NCBI RefSeq assembly: GCF_018531375.1
Contig: NZ_JAHBOH010000001.1
Location: 1,302,001 to 1,366,000, forward strand
Direction: 5' to 3'
Source: Cellulomonas fulva
GTDB lineage: Bacteria; Actinomycetota; Actinomycetes; Actinomycetales; Cellulomonadaceae
DNA length: 64,000 nt
Shown one piece after another: positions 54,914 to 63,189 of this stretch. The stretch's first letter is position 1, and each line of letters opens with the position of its first letter. The position numbers were made by a program, and so were the translations under genes. The notes under the pieces are model-generated. The model saw nothing but the letters and a program-made list of their open reading frames with translations. It made no database searches and was not told the DNA's origin.

Positions 54914-54929
54914 ATTGCAGCGTTTCAAT
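54914..54929. promoter_or_regulatory. LacI-type operator upstream of the GH3 gene
   Basis: ATTGCAGCGTTTCAAT. Its complement contains TGAAACGCTGCA, 11 of 12 bases identical to the operator at 53647. It lies about 110 bases before the glycosidase start. Confidence 0.65.
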
Positions 54930-55039
54930 CCGACGACGAGGTCGAGATCGACGCACCCGACAACGGCCGGGGCCCCGCGGGCACCCGCCGCCCGATGCTC
55001 GCCGCGTCACCGTGATGAACCAGGCAGAGAGGCCGGTCC

Positions 55040-57388
55040 ATGCTGGACGTATTGAATCGATTTACCGCCCGAGACAACCCCGGAGACAACCCCGGAGACC
55101 ACCCCCGAGTCCGGCGCGGACGCCGTGCCGCGCTCGTCCCCCTGCTCGCCGTCGGGCTCGTCGTGCCGATGGTCGCGACCACGGCGGAGGCCCACGGGCG
55201 GGGACCGCGCGACCCCGCGCCCGTCCCCGCCGAGTGCCCGTGGATGAACACGCGGCTCTCGCCCGAGGACCGGGCCGAGCTGCTGATCGACGCGTCGTCG
55301 CAGCACCAGCTCTACCGCTGGCTCGTCGAGCAGCCCGCGAACAACCCCACGCAGACGGTGTTCTCCGGCGTCGAGTACCCGGCGCAGCTCCCGTGCACGC
55401 CCAAGGTGACGTACGCCGACGGGCCCGAGGGGGTCCGCGCCGGGCAGGGGCTGACGGCGTTCGGCTCGAACATCATGCTCGCGGCCACGTGGGACCACGA
55501 CCTCGCCGAGGACAAGGGCCAGGCGATGGGCGACGAGGCGTTCGACAAGCAGCGCAACGGGCTGCTCGCTCCGGGCATCGCCTCGGGCCGGACGCCGCTG
55601 TCCGGCCGCACGCCGGAGTACCTGGGTGAGGACTCGCTCCTGTCCGGCCTGCTGGCCGCCCGGGTGGTCGACGGCATCCAGGACGACCGGGACGGCAAGT
55701 CGGTCATGGCCGAGCTCAAGCACTTCGTCGCCAACGAGCAGGAGCTGGACCGGCAGACCAGCTCGTCGAACCTGGACGAGCGCACCCTGCGCGAGGTCTA
55801 CGCGCTGCCGTACGAGATCGCGCTGTCCGAGTCCGACCCCGCCAACATCATGTGCGCGTTCAACCAGATCAACGGGCAGTACGCGTGCGAGAACGACCAC
55901 GTGCTCAACGACATCCTCAAGGACGCGTGGGACTACGGCGGCTACGTCGTGTCCGACTTCGGCGCGGTGCACTCGACCGCGGACGCGCTCAACAACGGCC
56001 TGGACCAGGAGCTCAACCGCCCGCGGTTCTTCACGCCGGCGCTGCTGGACCAGGCGCTCGCGGCCGGCGACATCACGCAGGCCCGGATCGAGGACGCCGC
56101 GAAGCGCGTGCTGACCGCGTACATCGACAAGGGCCTCTTCGACCACCCGATGCCGGACGTCGCGGTCGAGGACGCGTCCACCGCAGCGCACAAGGCGACC
56201 GCGCTCCAGATCGCGCAGGAGGGCGCGGTGCTCCTGAAGAACGACCGCTCCGCGCTGCCGCTGCAGGTGCGCCGCGGCCAGACGATCGCGCTCATCGGCC
56301 CCACGGCCTCGGCGACGCCGAACGCCGCGGGGGTCAGCGCGCGCAGCGTCTGCACCATGTCCTTCCGCGGCAACCCCACGCAGCCGTGCGAGGACCTGGT
56401 CACGCCCGAGGCCGGGCTCGCCGAGCGCGCCGCCCGGGCCGGCGCGACCGTCGTGGTGGACGACGGGTCCGACCCGGCCGCCGCGGCGGCGCTCGCCGCG
56501 TCCGCCGACGTCGCGGTGGTGCTCGGCTACCAGCTGGCCGGCGAGTTCGCCGACCTGACGGACCTGCACCTGCACGGGGGCGGCGACGCACTCGTGGACG
56601 CGGTCGCGTCCGCGAACAGCAACACGGTGGTGGTGCTGCAGACCGGCTCCGCGGTCGAGATGCCGTGGCTGTCGAAGGTCCGGGCCGTGGTCGAGGCCTG
56701 GTACACCGGTGAGCAGATGGGCCCGGCGATCGCGTCGGTGCTCTTCGGCGACGTCAACCCCTCGGGCAAGCTCCCGATGACGTTCCCGAGGTCGCTGGCG
56801 GACACCCCGACCGCGGGGTCGACGGCGCAGTACCCCGGCATCTTCTCGGACGGCTCGACGACGCGTCCGGCCGGTACCAACGAGATCCGTCAGGTCGACT
56901 ACGCCGAGGGCCTCGAGGTCGGGTACCGCTGGTACCAGCAGAACGACATCGACCCGCTGTTCGAGTTCGGGCACGGCCTGAGCTACACCAGCTTCCGGTA
57001 CGACCGGCTCAAGGTCGTGACCAAGGGCGCGGACGCGGCCAACGGCGTGAGCATCCGCTTCCAGCTCACCAACACCGGTCGCCGGACCGGCACCGAGACC
57101 GCGCAGGCCTACGTCACGCTGCCGGCCGCGGCCGACGAGCCGGGCTCGCGCCTCGTCGGGTGGGAGAAGGTCACGCTCAAGCCGGGGCAGTCCCGGTGGG
57201 TGACCATCTCGCTGTCTCGCTCCGACCTCGCCGACCACCACCTCCTGCAGTACTGGGACACGGACGACGAGGGGTGGACGACGGCCGCAGGCCGGTACGA
57301 CGTGGCCGTCGGCGGCTCGTCCGACACGTCGGTCGGCACGTCGTTCACGGTCCGCACCCACGGGCACGGGCACTGGCACCACCGCTGA
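55040..57388 (+). CDS. Secreted GH3 beta-glucosidase-like enzyme
   Basis: A 782-residue GH3 glycosidase. An Arg-rich N-terminus and hydrophobic core (about 30-52, AALVPLLAVGLVVPMVATTAEA) form a signal peptide. KHFVANEQELDRQTSS and GGYVVSDFGAVHSTADAL (nucleophile Asp in the SDF position, about 304) mark the catalytic barrel; QEGAVLLKND and the C-terminal fibronectin-like domain follow. It probably removes glucose from external beta-glucosides such as flavonoid diglycosides, making rhamnosides available. The tail ends in a His-rich HGHGHWHHR. Confidence 0.88.
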   Translation: MLDVLNRFTARDNPGDNPGDHPRVRRGRRAALVPLLAVGLVVPMVATTAEAHGRGPRDPAPVPAECPWMNTRLSPEDRAELLIDASSQHQLYRWLVEQPANNPTQTVFSGVEYPAQLPCTPKVTYADGPEGVRAGQGLTAFGSNIMLAATWDHDLAEDKGQAMGDEAFDKQRNGLLAPGIASGRTPLSGRTPEYLGEDSLLSGLLAARVVDGIQDDRDGKSVMAELKHFVANEQELDRQTSSSNLDERTLREVYALPYEIALSESDPANIMCAFNQINGQYACENDHVLNDILKDAWDYGGYVVSDFGAVHSTADALNNGLDQELNRPRFFTPALLDQALAAGDITQARIEDAAKRVLTAYIDKGLFDHPMPDVAVEDASTAAHKATALQIAQEGAVLLKNDRSALPLQVRRGQTIALIGPTASATPNAAGVSARSVCTMSFRGNPTQPCEDLVTPEAGLAERAARAGATVVVDDGSDPAAAAALAASADVAVVLGYQLAGEFADLTDLHLHGGGDALVDAVASANSNTVVVLQTGSAVEMPWLSKVRAVVEAWYTGEQMGPAIASVLFGDVNPSGKLPMTFPRSLADTPTAGSTAQYPGIFSDGSTTRPAGTNEIRQVDYAEGLEVGYRWYQQNDIDPLFEFGHGLSYTSFRYDRLKVVTKGADAANGVSIRFQLTNTGRRTGTETAQAYVTLPAAADEPGSRLVGWEKVTLKPGQSRWVTISLSRSDLADHHLLQYWDTDDEGWTTAAGRYDVAVGGSSDTSVGTSFTVRTHGHGHWHHR
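55053..55064. promoter_or_regulatory. Operator-like sequence within the GH3 start region
   Basis: TGAATCGATTTA, 13 bases after the ATG, differs from TGAAACGATTCA at two of twelve positions. It may be an additional repressor site inside the coding sequence, or coincidence. Confidence 0.4.
55068..55108 (+). repeat. 12-base tandem repeat in the GH3 signal region
   Basis: Three copies of an ACCCCGGAGACA-type unit encode DNPG repeats before the signal-peptide core. They lengthen the cytoplasmic n-region; the function is unknown. Confidence 0.6.
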
Positions 57389-57416
57389 CCGCGGGCGCCC
57401 GCGCGTGATCGACCGG

Positions 57417-57445
57417 GGCCCGGTGGTGCACCCCACCACCGGGCC
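57417..57445 (+). terminator. Hairpin after the GH3 gene
   Basis: A perfect 12-base stem GGCCCGGTGGTG/CACCACCGGGCC with a 5-base loop, 28 bases after the GH3 stop. It separates this gene from the rhamnose catabolic operon. Confidence 0.8.
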
Positions 57446-57491
57446 TCGGCTGCGCCCGGCGTTGACCGGGTGCGACGTGGCGACGTAGGCT

Positions 57492-57505
57492 ATGAAACGA
57501 TTCAT
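57492..57505. promoter_or_regulatory. LacI-type operator of rhaEW
   Basis: ATGAAACGATTCAT, a perfect copy of the site before the rhamnose isomerase gene. It lies 36 bases before the ATG of the RhaEW-like gene. Confidence 0.8.
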
Positions 57506-57540
57506 CCACTCTCATCCACTCCTTCCCGAAAGTGACGACG

Positions 57541-59586
57541 ATGTCGAACCCTGTGGTCGAGTCCCTGGTCGCCCGGTCCAACCGGCTGGGTGCCGACCCC
57601 CGCACGACGAACTACGCGGGCGGCAACACCTCCGCCAAGGGCGTCGAGACCGACCCGGTCACCGGGCAGGACGTGGACCTCCTGTGGGTCAAGGGGTCCG
57701 GCGGCGACCTCGGCACGCTCACGGAGAAGAACCTCGCGGTGCTGCGGCTGGACCGCCTGCGCTCCCTCGTCGGCGTGTACCCCGGCGTGGACCGCGAGGA
57801 CGAGATGGTCGCGGCCTTCGACTACTGCCTGCACGGCCGCGGCGGCGCGGCGCCCTCCATCGACACCGCGATGCACGCGCTCGTCGACGCCGCGCACGTC
57901 GACCACCTGCACCCCGACGCGGGCATCGCGCTCGCGACCGCGGCGGACGGCGAGCGCCTCACGCGGGAGGTCTTCGGCGACACCGTGGTCTGGGTGCCGT
58001 GGCGGCGGCCGGGCTTCCAGCTCGGCCTCGACATCGCGGCGATCAAGGCCGCGAACCCGCAGGCGATCGGCTGCGTCCTCGGCGGGCACGGCATCACGGC
58101 GTGGGGGGACACGTCCGACGAGGCCGAGCAGCGCTCGTTGCACATCATCCGCACCGCCGAGGCGTTCATCGAGGACGCCACCGCGCGCCTCGGCCGGCAC
58201 CCGTTCGGCGCCGTGCGGCCGGGCTTCGAGGCGCTTCCCGACGACGAGCGCCGGGCCCGGGCGGCCGCGCTCGCGCCCGTGGTCCGCGGGCTGACCTCGT
58301 CGGACAAGCCGCAGGTCGGCCACTTCACGGACGACGACGTGGTGCTCGACCTCCTCGCGCGGGACCAGCTCGACAGGCTCGCCGCGCTCGGCACCTCCTG
58401 CCCCGACCACTTCCTGCGCACCAAGGTGAAGCCGCTCGTCGTCGACCTGCCGGCGACCGCGCCGCTCGAGGAGGTCGTCGCCCGCCTGAGCGAGCTGCAC
58501 ACCGCCTACCGGGCCGACTACCAGGCGTACTACGACCGGCACGCCACCGCCGACAGCCCCGCGATCCGCGGCGCCGACCCGGCGATCGTCCTGGTGCCGG
58601 GCGTCGGGATGTTCTCCTTCGGCAAGGACAAGCAGACCGCGCGGGTGGCCGGCGAGTTCTACGTCAACGCGATCAACGTGATGCGCGGCGCGGAGGCGAT
58701 CAGCACCTACGCACCGATCGAGGAGTCGGAGAAGTTCCGCATCGAGTACTGGGCGCTCGAGGAGGCCAAGCTCGCGCGCATGCCGAGGCCGAAGCCCCTG
58801 GCCACGCGGGTCGCGCTGGTCACCGGCGCGGGGTCCGGCATCGGGCGCGCCATCGCCGAGCGGCTCGCGGCCGAGGGCGCGTGCGTCGTCGTCGCGGACG
58901 TGAACCTCGAGGGCGCGCAGCAGGTGGCCGACGAGCTGGGCGGCCCGGACGTGGCGGTCGCGGTGCAGGCGGACGTGACCGACGAGGCCGCGGTCGCCGG
59001 GCTGGTCGAGGCCGCGTGCCTGGCGTTCGGCGGCGTCGACCTCGTCGTGAACAACGCCGGGCTGTCGATCTCCAAGCCTCTGCTCGAGACCACCGCGAAG
59101 GACTGGGACCTGCAGCACGACGTCATGGCGCGCGGCTCCTTCCTGGTCGCGCGCGAGGCCGCGCGAGCCATGGTCGCGCAGCAGATGGGCGGCGACATCG
59201 TCTACATCGCCTCGAAGAACTCGCTGTTCGCGGGGCCCAACAACATCGCCTACTCCGCGACCAAGGCGGACCAGGCGCACCAGGTGCGGCTGCTCGCCGC
59301 CGAGCTGGGCGCGCACGGGATCCGGGTCAACGGCGTCAACCCCGACGGCGTGGTCCGCGGGTCCGGCATCTTCGCCGGCGGGTGGGGCGCACAGCGCGCG
59401 GCGACCTACGGCGTCCCGGAGAGCGAGCTCGGCGCCTACTACGCGCAGCGCACGCTGCTGAAGAAGGAGGTCCTGCCCGAGCACGTCGCCGCCGCGGTGT
59501 ACGCGCTCACCGGCCCGGACCTGGTGCAGACCACCGGCCTGCACGTGCCCGTCGACTCCGGCGTCGCCGCCGCGTTCCTGCGCTGA
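57541..59586 (+). CDS. rhaEW: Bifunctional rhamnulose-phosphate aldolase/lactaldehyde dehydrogenase (RhaEW-type)
   Basis: A 681-residue fusion. The class II aldolase part (about 1-420) contains NYAGGNTSAKG, GGRGGAAPSIDTAMHALVD-type metal-site His residues (HVDHLHPDAG) and VWVKG-like motifs. A short-chain dehydrogenase follows (about 421-681) with VALVTGAGSGIGRAIAERLA and the catalytic region IVYIASKNSLFAGPNNIAYSATKADQ (Ser, Tyr, Lys). It cleaves rhamnulose-1-phosphate to DHAP and lactaldehyde, then oxidises lactaldehyde to lactate, as known for RhaEW fusions. The ATG was preferred to the GTG three codons upstream. Confidence 0.88.
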   Translation: MSNPVVESLVARSNRLGADPRTTNYAGGNTSAKGVETDPVTGQDVDLLWVKGSGGDLGTLTEKNLAVLRLDRLRSLVGVYPGVDREDEMVAAFDYCLHGRGGAAPSIDTAMHALVDAAHVDHLHPDAGIALATAADGERLTREVFGDTVVWVPWRRPGFQLGLDIAAIKAANPQAIGCVLGGHGITAWGDTSDEAEQRSLHIIRTAEAFIEDATARLGRHPFGAVRPGFEALPDDERRARAAALAPVVRGLTSSDKPQVGHFTDDDVVLDLLARDQLDRLAALGTSCPDHFLRTKVKPLVVDLPATAPLEEVVARLSELHTAYRADYQAYYDRHATADSPAIRGADPAIVLVPGVGMFSFGKDKQTARVAGEFYVNAINVMRGAEAISTYAPIEESEKFRIEYWALEEAKLARMPRPKPLATRVALVTGAGSGIGRAIAERLAAEGACVVVADVNLEGAQQVADELGGPDVAVAVQADVTDEAAVAGLVEAACLAFGGVDLVVNNAGLSISKPLLETTAKDWDLQHDVMARGSFLVAREAARAMVAQQMGGDIVYIASKNSLFAGPNNIAYSATKADQAHQVRLLAAELGAHGIRVNGVNPDGVVRGSGIFAGGWGAQRAATYGVPESELGAYYAQRTLLKKEVLPEHVAAAVYALTGPDLVQTTGLHVPVDSGVAAAFLR

Positions 59587-59619
59587 CCCGACCGCGCCGA
59601 GCCCGAGGAGGATGGTCCC

Positions 59620-60831
59620 GTGGTCACCCGACAGATCCCGAAGTGGTCCGAGCTGCAGCCCCTGCTGCGGCCGAAGCCGATCCGGCTCGACCCGACCGAG
59701 CGCCGCCTCGCGGACGCGCTCACCGTCGCGGACCTGCGCCAGGTCGCGAAGCGCCGCACGCCGCGCTCGGTCTTCGACTACACCGACGGGGCCGCGGAGG
59801 CGGAGATCAGCCTGCGCCGCGCACGCTCGCTCTTCCGGCAGCTCGAGTTCCAGCCGTCGATCCTGCACGACGTCTCGGCCGTGGACACCACGACGAGCAT
59901 GCTCGGCAAGCCCGCCGCCGTGCCGTTCTCGTTCGCGCCCACGGGCTTCACGCGGATGATGCACCACGAGGGCGAGCGCGCGGTCGCGCGGGTCGCCGAG
60001 CGCCGCGGGATCCCGTACGCGCTGTCGACGATGGGCACCACCTCGATCGAGGACGTCGCCGCGGCGGCGCCGGGCGCGCGCAAGTGGTTCCAGCTCTACG
60101 TGTGGAAGGACCGCTCGGCGGGCGAGGACCTCATGGCCCGCGCGAAGGCGGCCGGGTACGAGGCGCTGCAGCTCACGGTCGACGTGCCGGTCGCGGGAGC
60201 CCGCCTGCGGGACACGCGGAACGGCTTCTCGATCCCGCCCGCGCTCTCGGTCAAGACCGTGCTCGACGCGGCCACGCACCCCGCCTGGTGGATGAACCTC
60301 CTGACCACCGAGCCGTTGGTGTTCGCGTCGCTGCAGTCCTGGGACGGCACCGTCGCCGAGCTGCTGGACAAGCTCTTCGACGCCACGATGACGATCGCCG
60401 ACCTCGAGTGGCTGCGCGCGTCCTGGGACGGCCCGCTGGTCATCAAGGGCATCCAGACGGTCGACGACGCGCGCCGCGTCACCGACGCCGGGGCGGACGC
60501 GATCGTGCTGTCCAACCACGGCGGCCGGCAGCTCGACCGGGCGCCGGTGCCCCTGCGGCTCCTGCCCGACGTGGTCGAGGCGGTCGGCGGGCGGACCGAG
60601 GTGTGGGTCGACACGGGGATCATGTCCGGCGCGGACGTGGTCGCGGCGCTCGCGCTCGGCGCGGACGCGACGATGGTCGGCCGGGCCTACCTGTACGGGC
60701 TGATGGCCGGGGGCGAGCGCGGCGTCGACCGCGCCGCGGAGATCCTGACGCGCGAGGTGCGGCGCACCATGGCGCTGCTCGGGGTCCGCAGCGTCGACGA
60801 GCTCGGCCCCCAGCACGTGCGCCTGCCCTGA
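59620..60831 (+). CDS. lldD: FMN-dependent alpha-hydroxy-acid (L-lactate) dehydrogenase
   Basis: A 403-residue LldD-like enzyme. It has [24 protein letters not shown] at the start, [20 protein letters not shown], and [75 protein letters not shown] with the catalytic histidine in SNHGGRQ. It oxidises lactate to pyruvate at the membrane, completing the rhamnose route started by RhaEW 33 bases upstream. GTG 59620 follows GAGGAGG. Confidence 0.9.
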   Translation: MVTRQIPKWSELQPLLRPKPIRLDPTERRLADALTVADLRQVAKRRTPRSVFDYTDGAAEAEISLRRARSLFRQLEFQPSILHDVSAVDTTTSMLGKPAAVPFSFAPTGFTRMMHHEGERAVARVAERRGIPYALSTMGTTSIEDVAAAAPGARKWFQLYVWKDRSAGEDLMARAKAAGYEALQLTVDVPVAGARLRDTRNGFSIPPALSVKTVLDAATHPAWWMNLLTTEPLVFASLQSWDGTVAELLDKLFDATMTIADLEWLRASWDGPLVIKGIQTVDDARRVTDAGADAIVLSNHGGRQLDRAPVPLRLLPDVVEAVGGRTEVWVDTGIMSGADVVAALALGADATMVGRAYLYGLMAGGERGVDRAAEILTREVRRTMALLGVRSVDELGPQHVRLP

Positions 60832-60853
60832 CCCGCTCGTCCGATCTGCGAGA

Positions 60854-61888
60854 GTGACGCCCGTGACCCCGCCCCCGCACCGCCGGCCCTCGGTGACCGA
60901 CGTCGCGCGCGTCGCCGGGGTCTCGGTCGGGACGGTGTCCAACGTGCTGAACCGGCCGGACGCCGTCGCCCCGGCGACCCGTGAGCGGGTGCAGGCGGCG
61001 ATCGCGGAGCTCGGGTTCGTGCGCAACGGCCCGGCCCGCCAGCTGCGCCGGGGGGCGATCACGACCGTGGGCGCGCTGCTGCTGGACATCCGCAACCCGT
61101 TCTTCACCGACGTCGCGCGCGGGATCGAGGACCGCCTGACGGTCGACGACCACACGCTCATGCTCGCGAGCTCGGACGACGACCCCGCGCGCGAGGCCAA
61201 GTACCTGCACCTGTTCGAGGAGCACGGGGTGCTGGGCCTGCTCGTCGTGCCCACGAGCCGCAGCCTCGAGCACCTGGTGGAGATGCAGCGGCGCGGGGTC
61301 GCGGTGGTGCTGCTGGACGCGCCCTCGACGATCGCCGGCATGTCCTCGGTCTCCGTGGACGACGAGGCGGGCGGCGAGCTCGCGGCCGCCCACCTGCTGG
61401 CGCAGGGTCACCGCCGGATCGTGTTCCTCAACGGGCCGCACGCGATCCGGCAGTGCGAGGCCCGACGAGCGGGCGTGGACCGCGCCGTGCGCGCCGCCGG
61501 TCTGGACCCGGCCGACGTGGTCGAGGAGGTCCCGCTCGCCTCGCTGGACGCAGCGGGTGGCGACCAGGCGCTCGGGGGGTGGGTCGACGCGCACGACGGC
61601 GCGACACCGGACGCCGTGTTCTGCGTCAACGACCTCGTCGCGGTGGGGGTGCAGCGGCACCTGCGCCGCCGCGGCGGGACCGACCTGCTGCGGCGCACCG
61701 CGATCGTCGGGTACGACGACATCGAGATCGCGGGCGAGCTCGCGGTCCCGCTGACGTCCGTGCGGCAGCCGACGCACGAGATGGGCTACGAGGCGACCGA
61801 GCTGCTGCTCCGGCAGGCCGCGGGCCAGCCGGCGCGCCACACGGTGTTCCAGCCCGAGCTCGTCGTGCGCGCGTCCAGCACCTCCTGA
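60854..61888 (+). CDS. LacI-family regulator 2 (rhamnose locus)
   Basis: A 344-residue LacI repressor with HTH VTDVARVAGVSVGTVSNVLNRPDAV, hinge RNGPARQLRRGAITTVGALLLDI and effector domain. Its recognition helix is identical to that of the first LacI protein. It likely binds the exact ATGAAACGATTCAT sites before rhaEW and the isomerase gene. The start is GTG 60854 or GTG 60863; it follows the lactate dehydrogenase gene by 22 bases and may be in the same operon. Confidence 0.9.
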   Translation: MTPVTPPPHRRPSVTDVARVAGVSVGTVSNVLNRPDAVAPATRERVQAAIAELGFVRNGPARQLRRGAITTVGALLLDIRNPFFTDVARGIEDRLTVDDHTLMLASSDDDPAREAKYLHLFEEHGVLGLLVVPTSRSLEHLVEMQRRGVAVVLLDAPSTIAGMSSVSVDDEAGGELAAAHLLAQGHRRIVFLNGPHAIRQCEARRAGVDRAVRAAGLDPADVVEEVPLASLDAAGGDQALGGWVDAHDGATPDAVFCVNDLVAVGVQRHLRRRGGTDLLRRTAIVGYDDIEIAGELAVPLTSVRQPTHEMGYEATELLLRQAAGQPARHTVFQPELVVRASSTS

Positions 61889-61969
61889 CCCGTCCTCACC
61901 CGGCGCAGCCGGACCCACCGGCCGGCGCCCTGGTCGACACCGCCCCCTGGTTGACACCGCCCCCATCCG

Positions 61970-61983
61970 ATGAAACGATTCAT
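61970..61983. promoter_or_regulatory. LacI-type operator of the rhamnose isomerase operon
   Basis: ATGAAACGATTCAT, identical over 14 bases to the site before rhaEW. It lies 20 bases upstream of the isomerase ATG, directly beside its ribosome site AAAGGAGG. Confidence 0.82.
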
Positions 61984-62003
61984 CCAGCCAAAGGAGGCAG
62001 ACC

Positions 62004-63173
62004 ATGCGCGAACTCGACGCCCCCGCCCGTGACGTCCTCGCTGCTCAGGCGATCGAGCTCCCCTCATGGGCGTTCGGCAACGCCGGGACGAGGTTCAAGG
62101 TCTTCAGCACGCCCGGGACGCCGCGGACCATCCAGGAGAAGCTGTCCGACGCGGCCCAGGTGCACCGCCTCACCGGCCTGGCGCCGACGGTCGCCCTGCA
62201 CATCCCGTGGGACCTGGTGAGCGACTACGGCGAGCTCGCGCGGTACGCGCAGGACCTCGGCGTCCGGCTGGGCACGATCAACTCGAACACCTTCCAGGAC
62301 GACGACTACAAGCTGGGCTCGCTGACCCACACCGACGAGCGCATCCGTCGCAAGGCGATCGACCACCACCTCGCGTGCGTCGACGTCATGGACGCCACCG
62401 GCTCGCAGGACCTCAAGATCTGGCTCCCGGACGGCACCAACTACCCGGGCCAGGGGGACATCCGCGGCCGCCAGGACCGTCTCGCCGACTCGCTCGCGCA
62501 GATCTACGCGCGGCTGTCCGACCAGCAGCGGCTGGTCCTCGAGTACAAGATCTTCGAGCCGTACTTCTACACGATGGACGTGCCGGACTGGGGCACGTCG
62601 TACGCGCACGTGACGGCTCTGGGCGAGCGCGCGTTCGTCTGCCTGGACACCGGCCACCACGCGCCCAGCACCAACATCGAGTTCATCGTGGCGCAACTCC
62701 TGCGCCTGGGCCGGCTCGGCTCGTTCGACTTCAACTCCCGGTTCTACGCGGACGACGACCTGATCGTGGGCGCCGCGGACCCGTTCCAGCTCTTCCGGAT
62801 CCTGTTCGAGGTCCTGCGCGGCGGCGGCTTCGAGGCGGGCTCGCCGGTGCGCTTCATGCTCGACCAGTGCCACAACATCGAGGACAAGATCCCCGGGCAG
62901 ATCCGCTCGGTGCTCAACGTCCAGGAGATGACGGCCCGCGCCCTGCTGGTCGACCAGGAGGCGCTGCGCGCGGCGCAGGACGCGGGTGACGTGCTCTCCG
63001 CGAACGGACTGCTCATGGACGCCTTCTACACCGACGTGCGGCCCGCGCTCGCGGGCTGGCGCGAGGAGCGTGGCCTGCCCGCGGACCCGATGGCCGCGTA
63101 CGCCGCGTCCGGCTACCAGCGCCGGATCGCCGACGAGCGCGTGGGCGGTACCCAGTCCGGCTGGGGCGCCTGA
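62004..63173 (+). CDS. rhaI: L-rhamnose isomerase (RhaI type)
   Basis: A 389-residue TIM-barrel isomerase of the gram-positive rhamnose isomerase type. It has SWAFGNAGTRFKVFSTPGTPRTIQEKLSDAAQVHRLTGLAPTVALHIPWD, metal-site segments LVLEYKIFEPYFYTMDVPDWGTSY and FVCLDTGHHAPSTNIEFIVAQLL, and SLFDFNSRFYADDDLIVG. It interconverts L-rhamnose and L-rhamnulose using Mn2+ or Co2+. ATG has a strong AAAGGAGG at ideal spacing. It precedes the rhamnulokinase gene by 16 bases. Confidence 0.93.
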   Translation: MRELDAPARDVLAAQAIELPSWAFGNAGTRFKVFSTPGTPRTIQEKLSDAAQVHRLTGLAPTVALHIPWDLVSDYGELARYAQDLGVRLGTINSNTFQDDDYKLGSLTHTDERIRRKAIDHHLACVDVMDATGSQDLKIWLPDGTNYPGQGDIRGRQDRLADSLAQIYARLSDQQRLVLEYKIFEPYFYTMDVPDWGTSYAHVTALGERAFVCLDTGHHAPSTNIEFIVAQLLRLGRLGSFDFNSRFYADDDLIVGAADPFQLFRILFEVLRGGGFEAGSPVRFMLDQCHNIEDKIPGQIRSVLNVQEMTARALLVDQEALRAAQDAGDVLSANGLLMDAFYTDVRPALAGWREERGLPADPMAAYAASGYQRRIADERVGGTQSGWGA

Positions 63174-63189
63174 CGCGAGCACGACGACG

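Noticed and set aside
57502-61341. Very long antisense open frame (1279 codons) over the rhamnose genes
   Set aside because: It lies opposite rhaEW, lldD and the LacI gene, which have clear families. High GC at third codon positions removes stop codons on the opposite strand, and the translation has no recognisable domain.
60854-61888. Second LacI gene as a recent duplicate of the first
   Set aside because: Their DNA-binding helices are identical but the effector domains differ widely, so this is an older paralogue pair, not a recent duplication.
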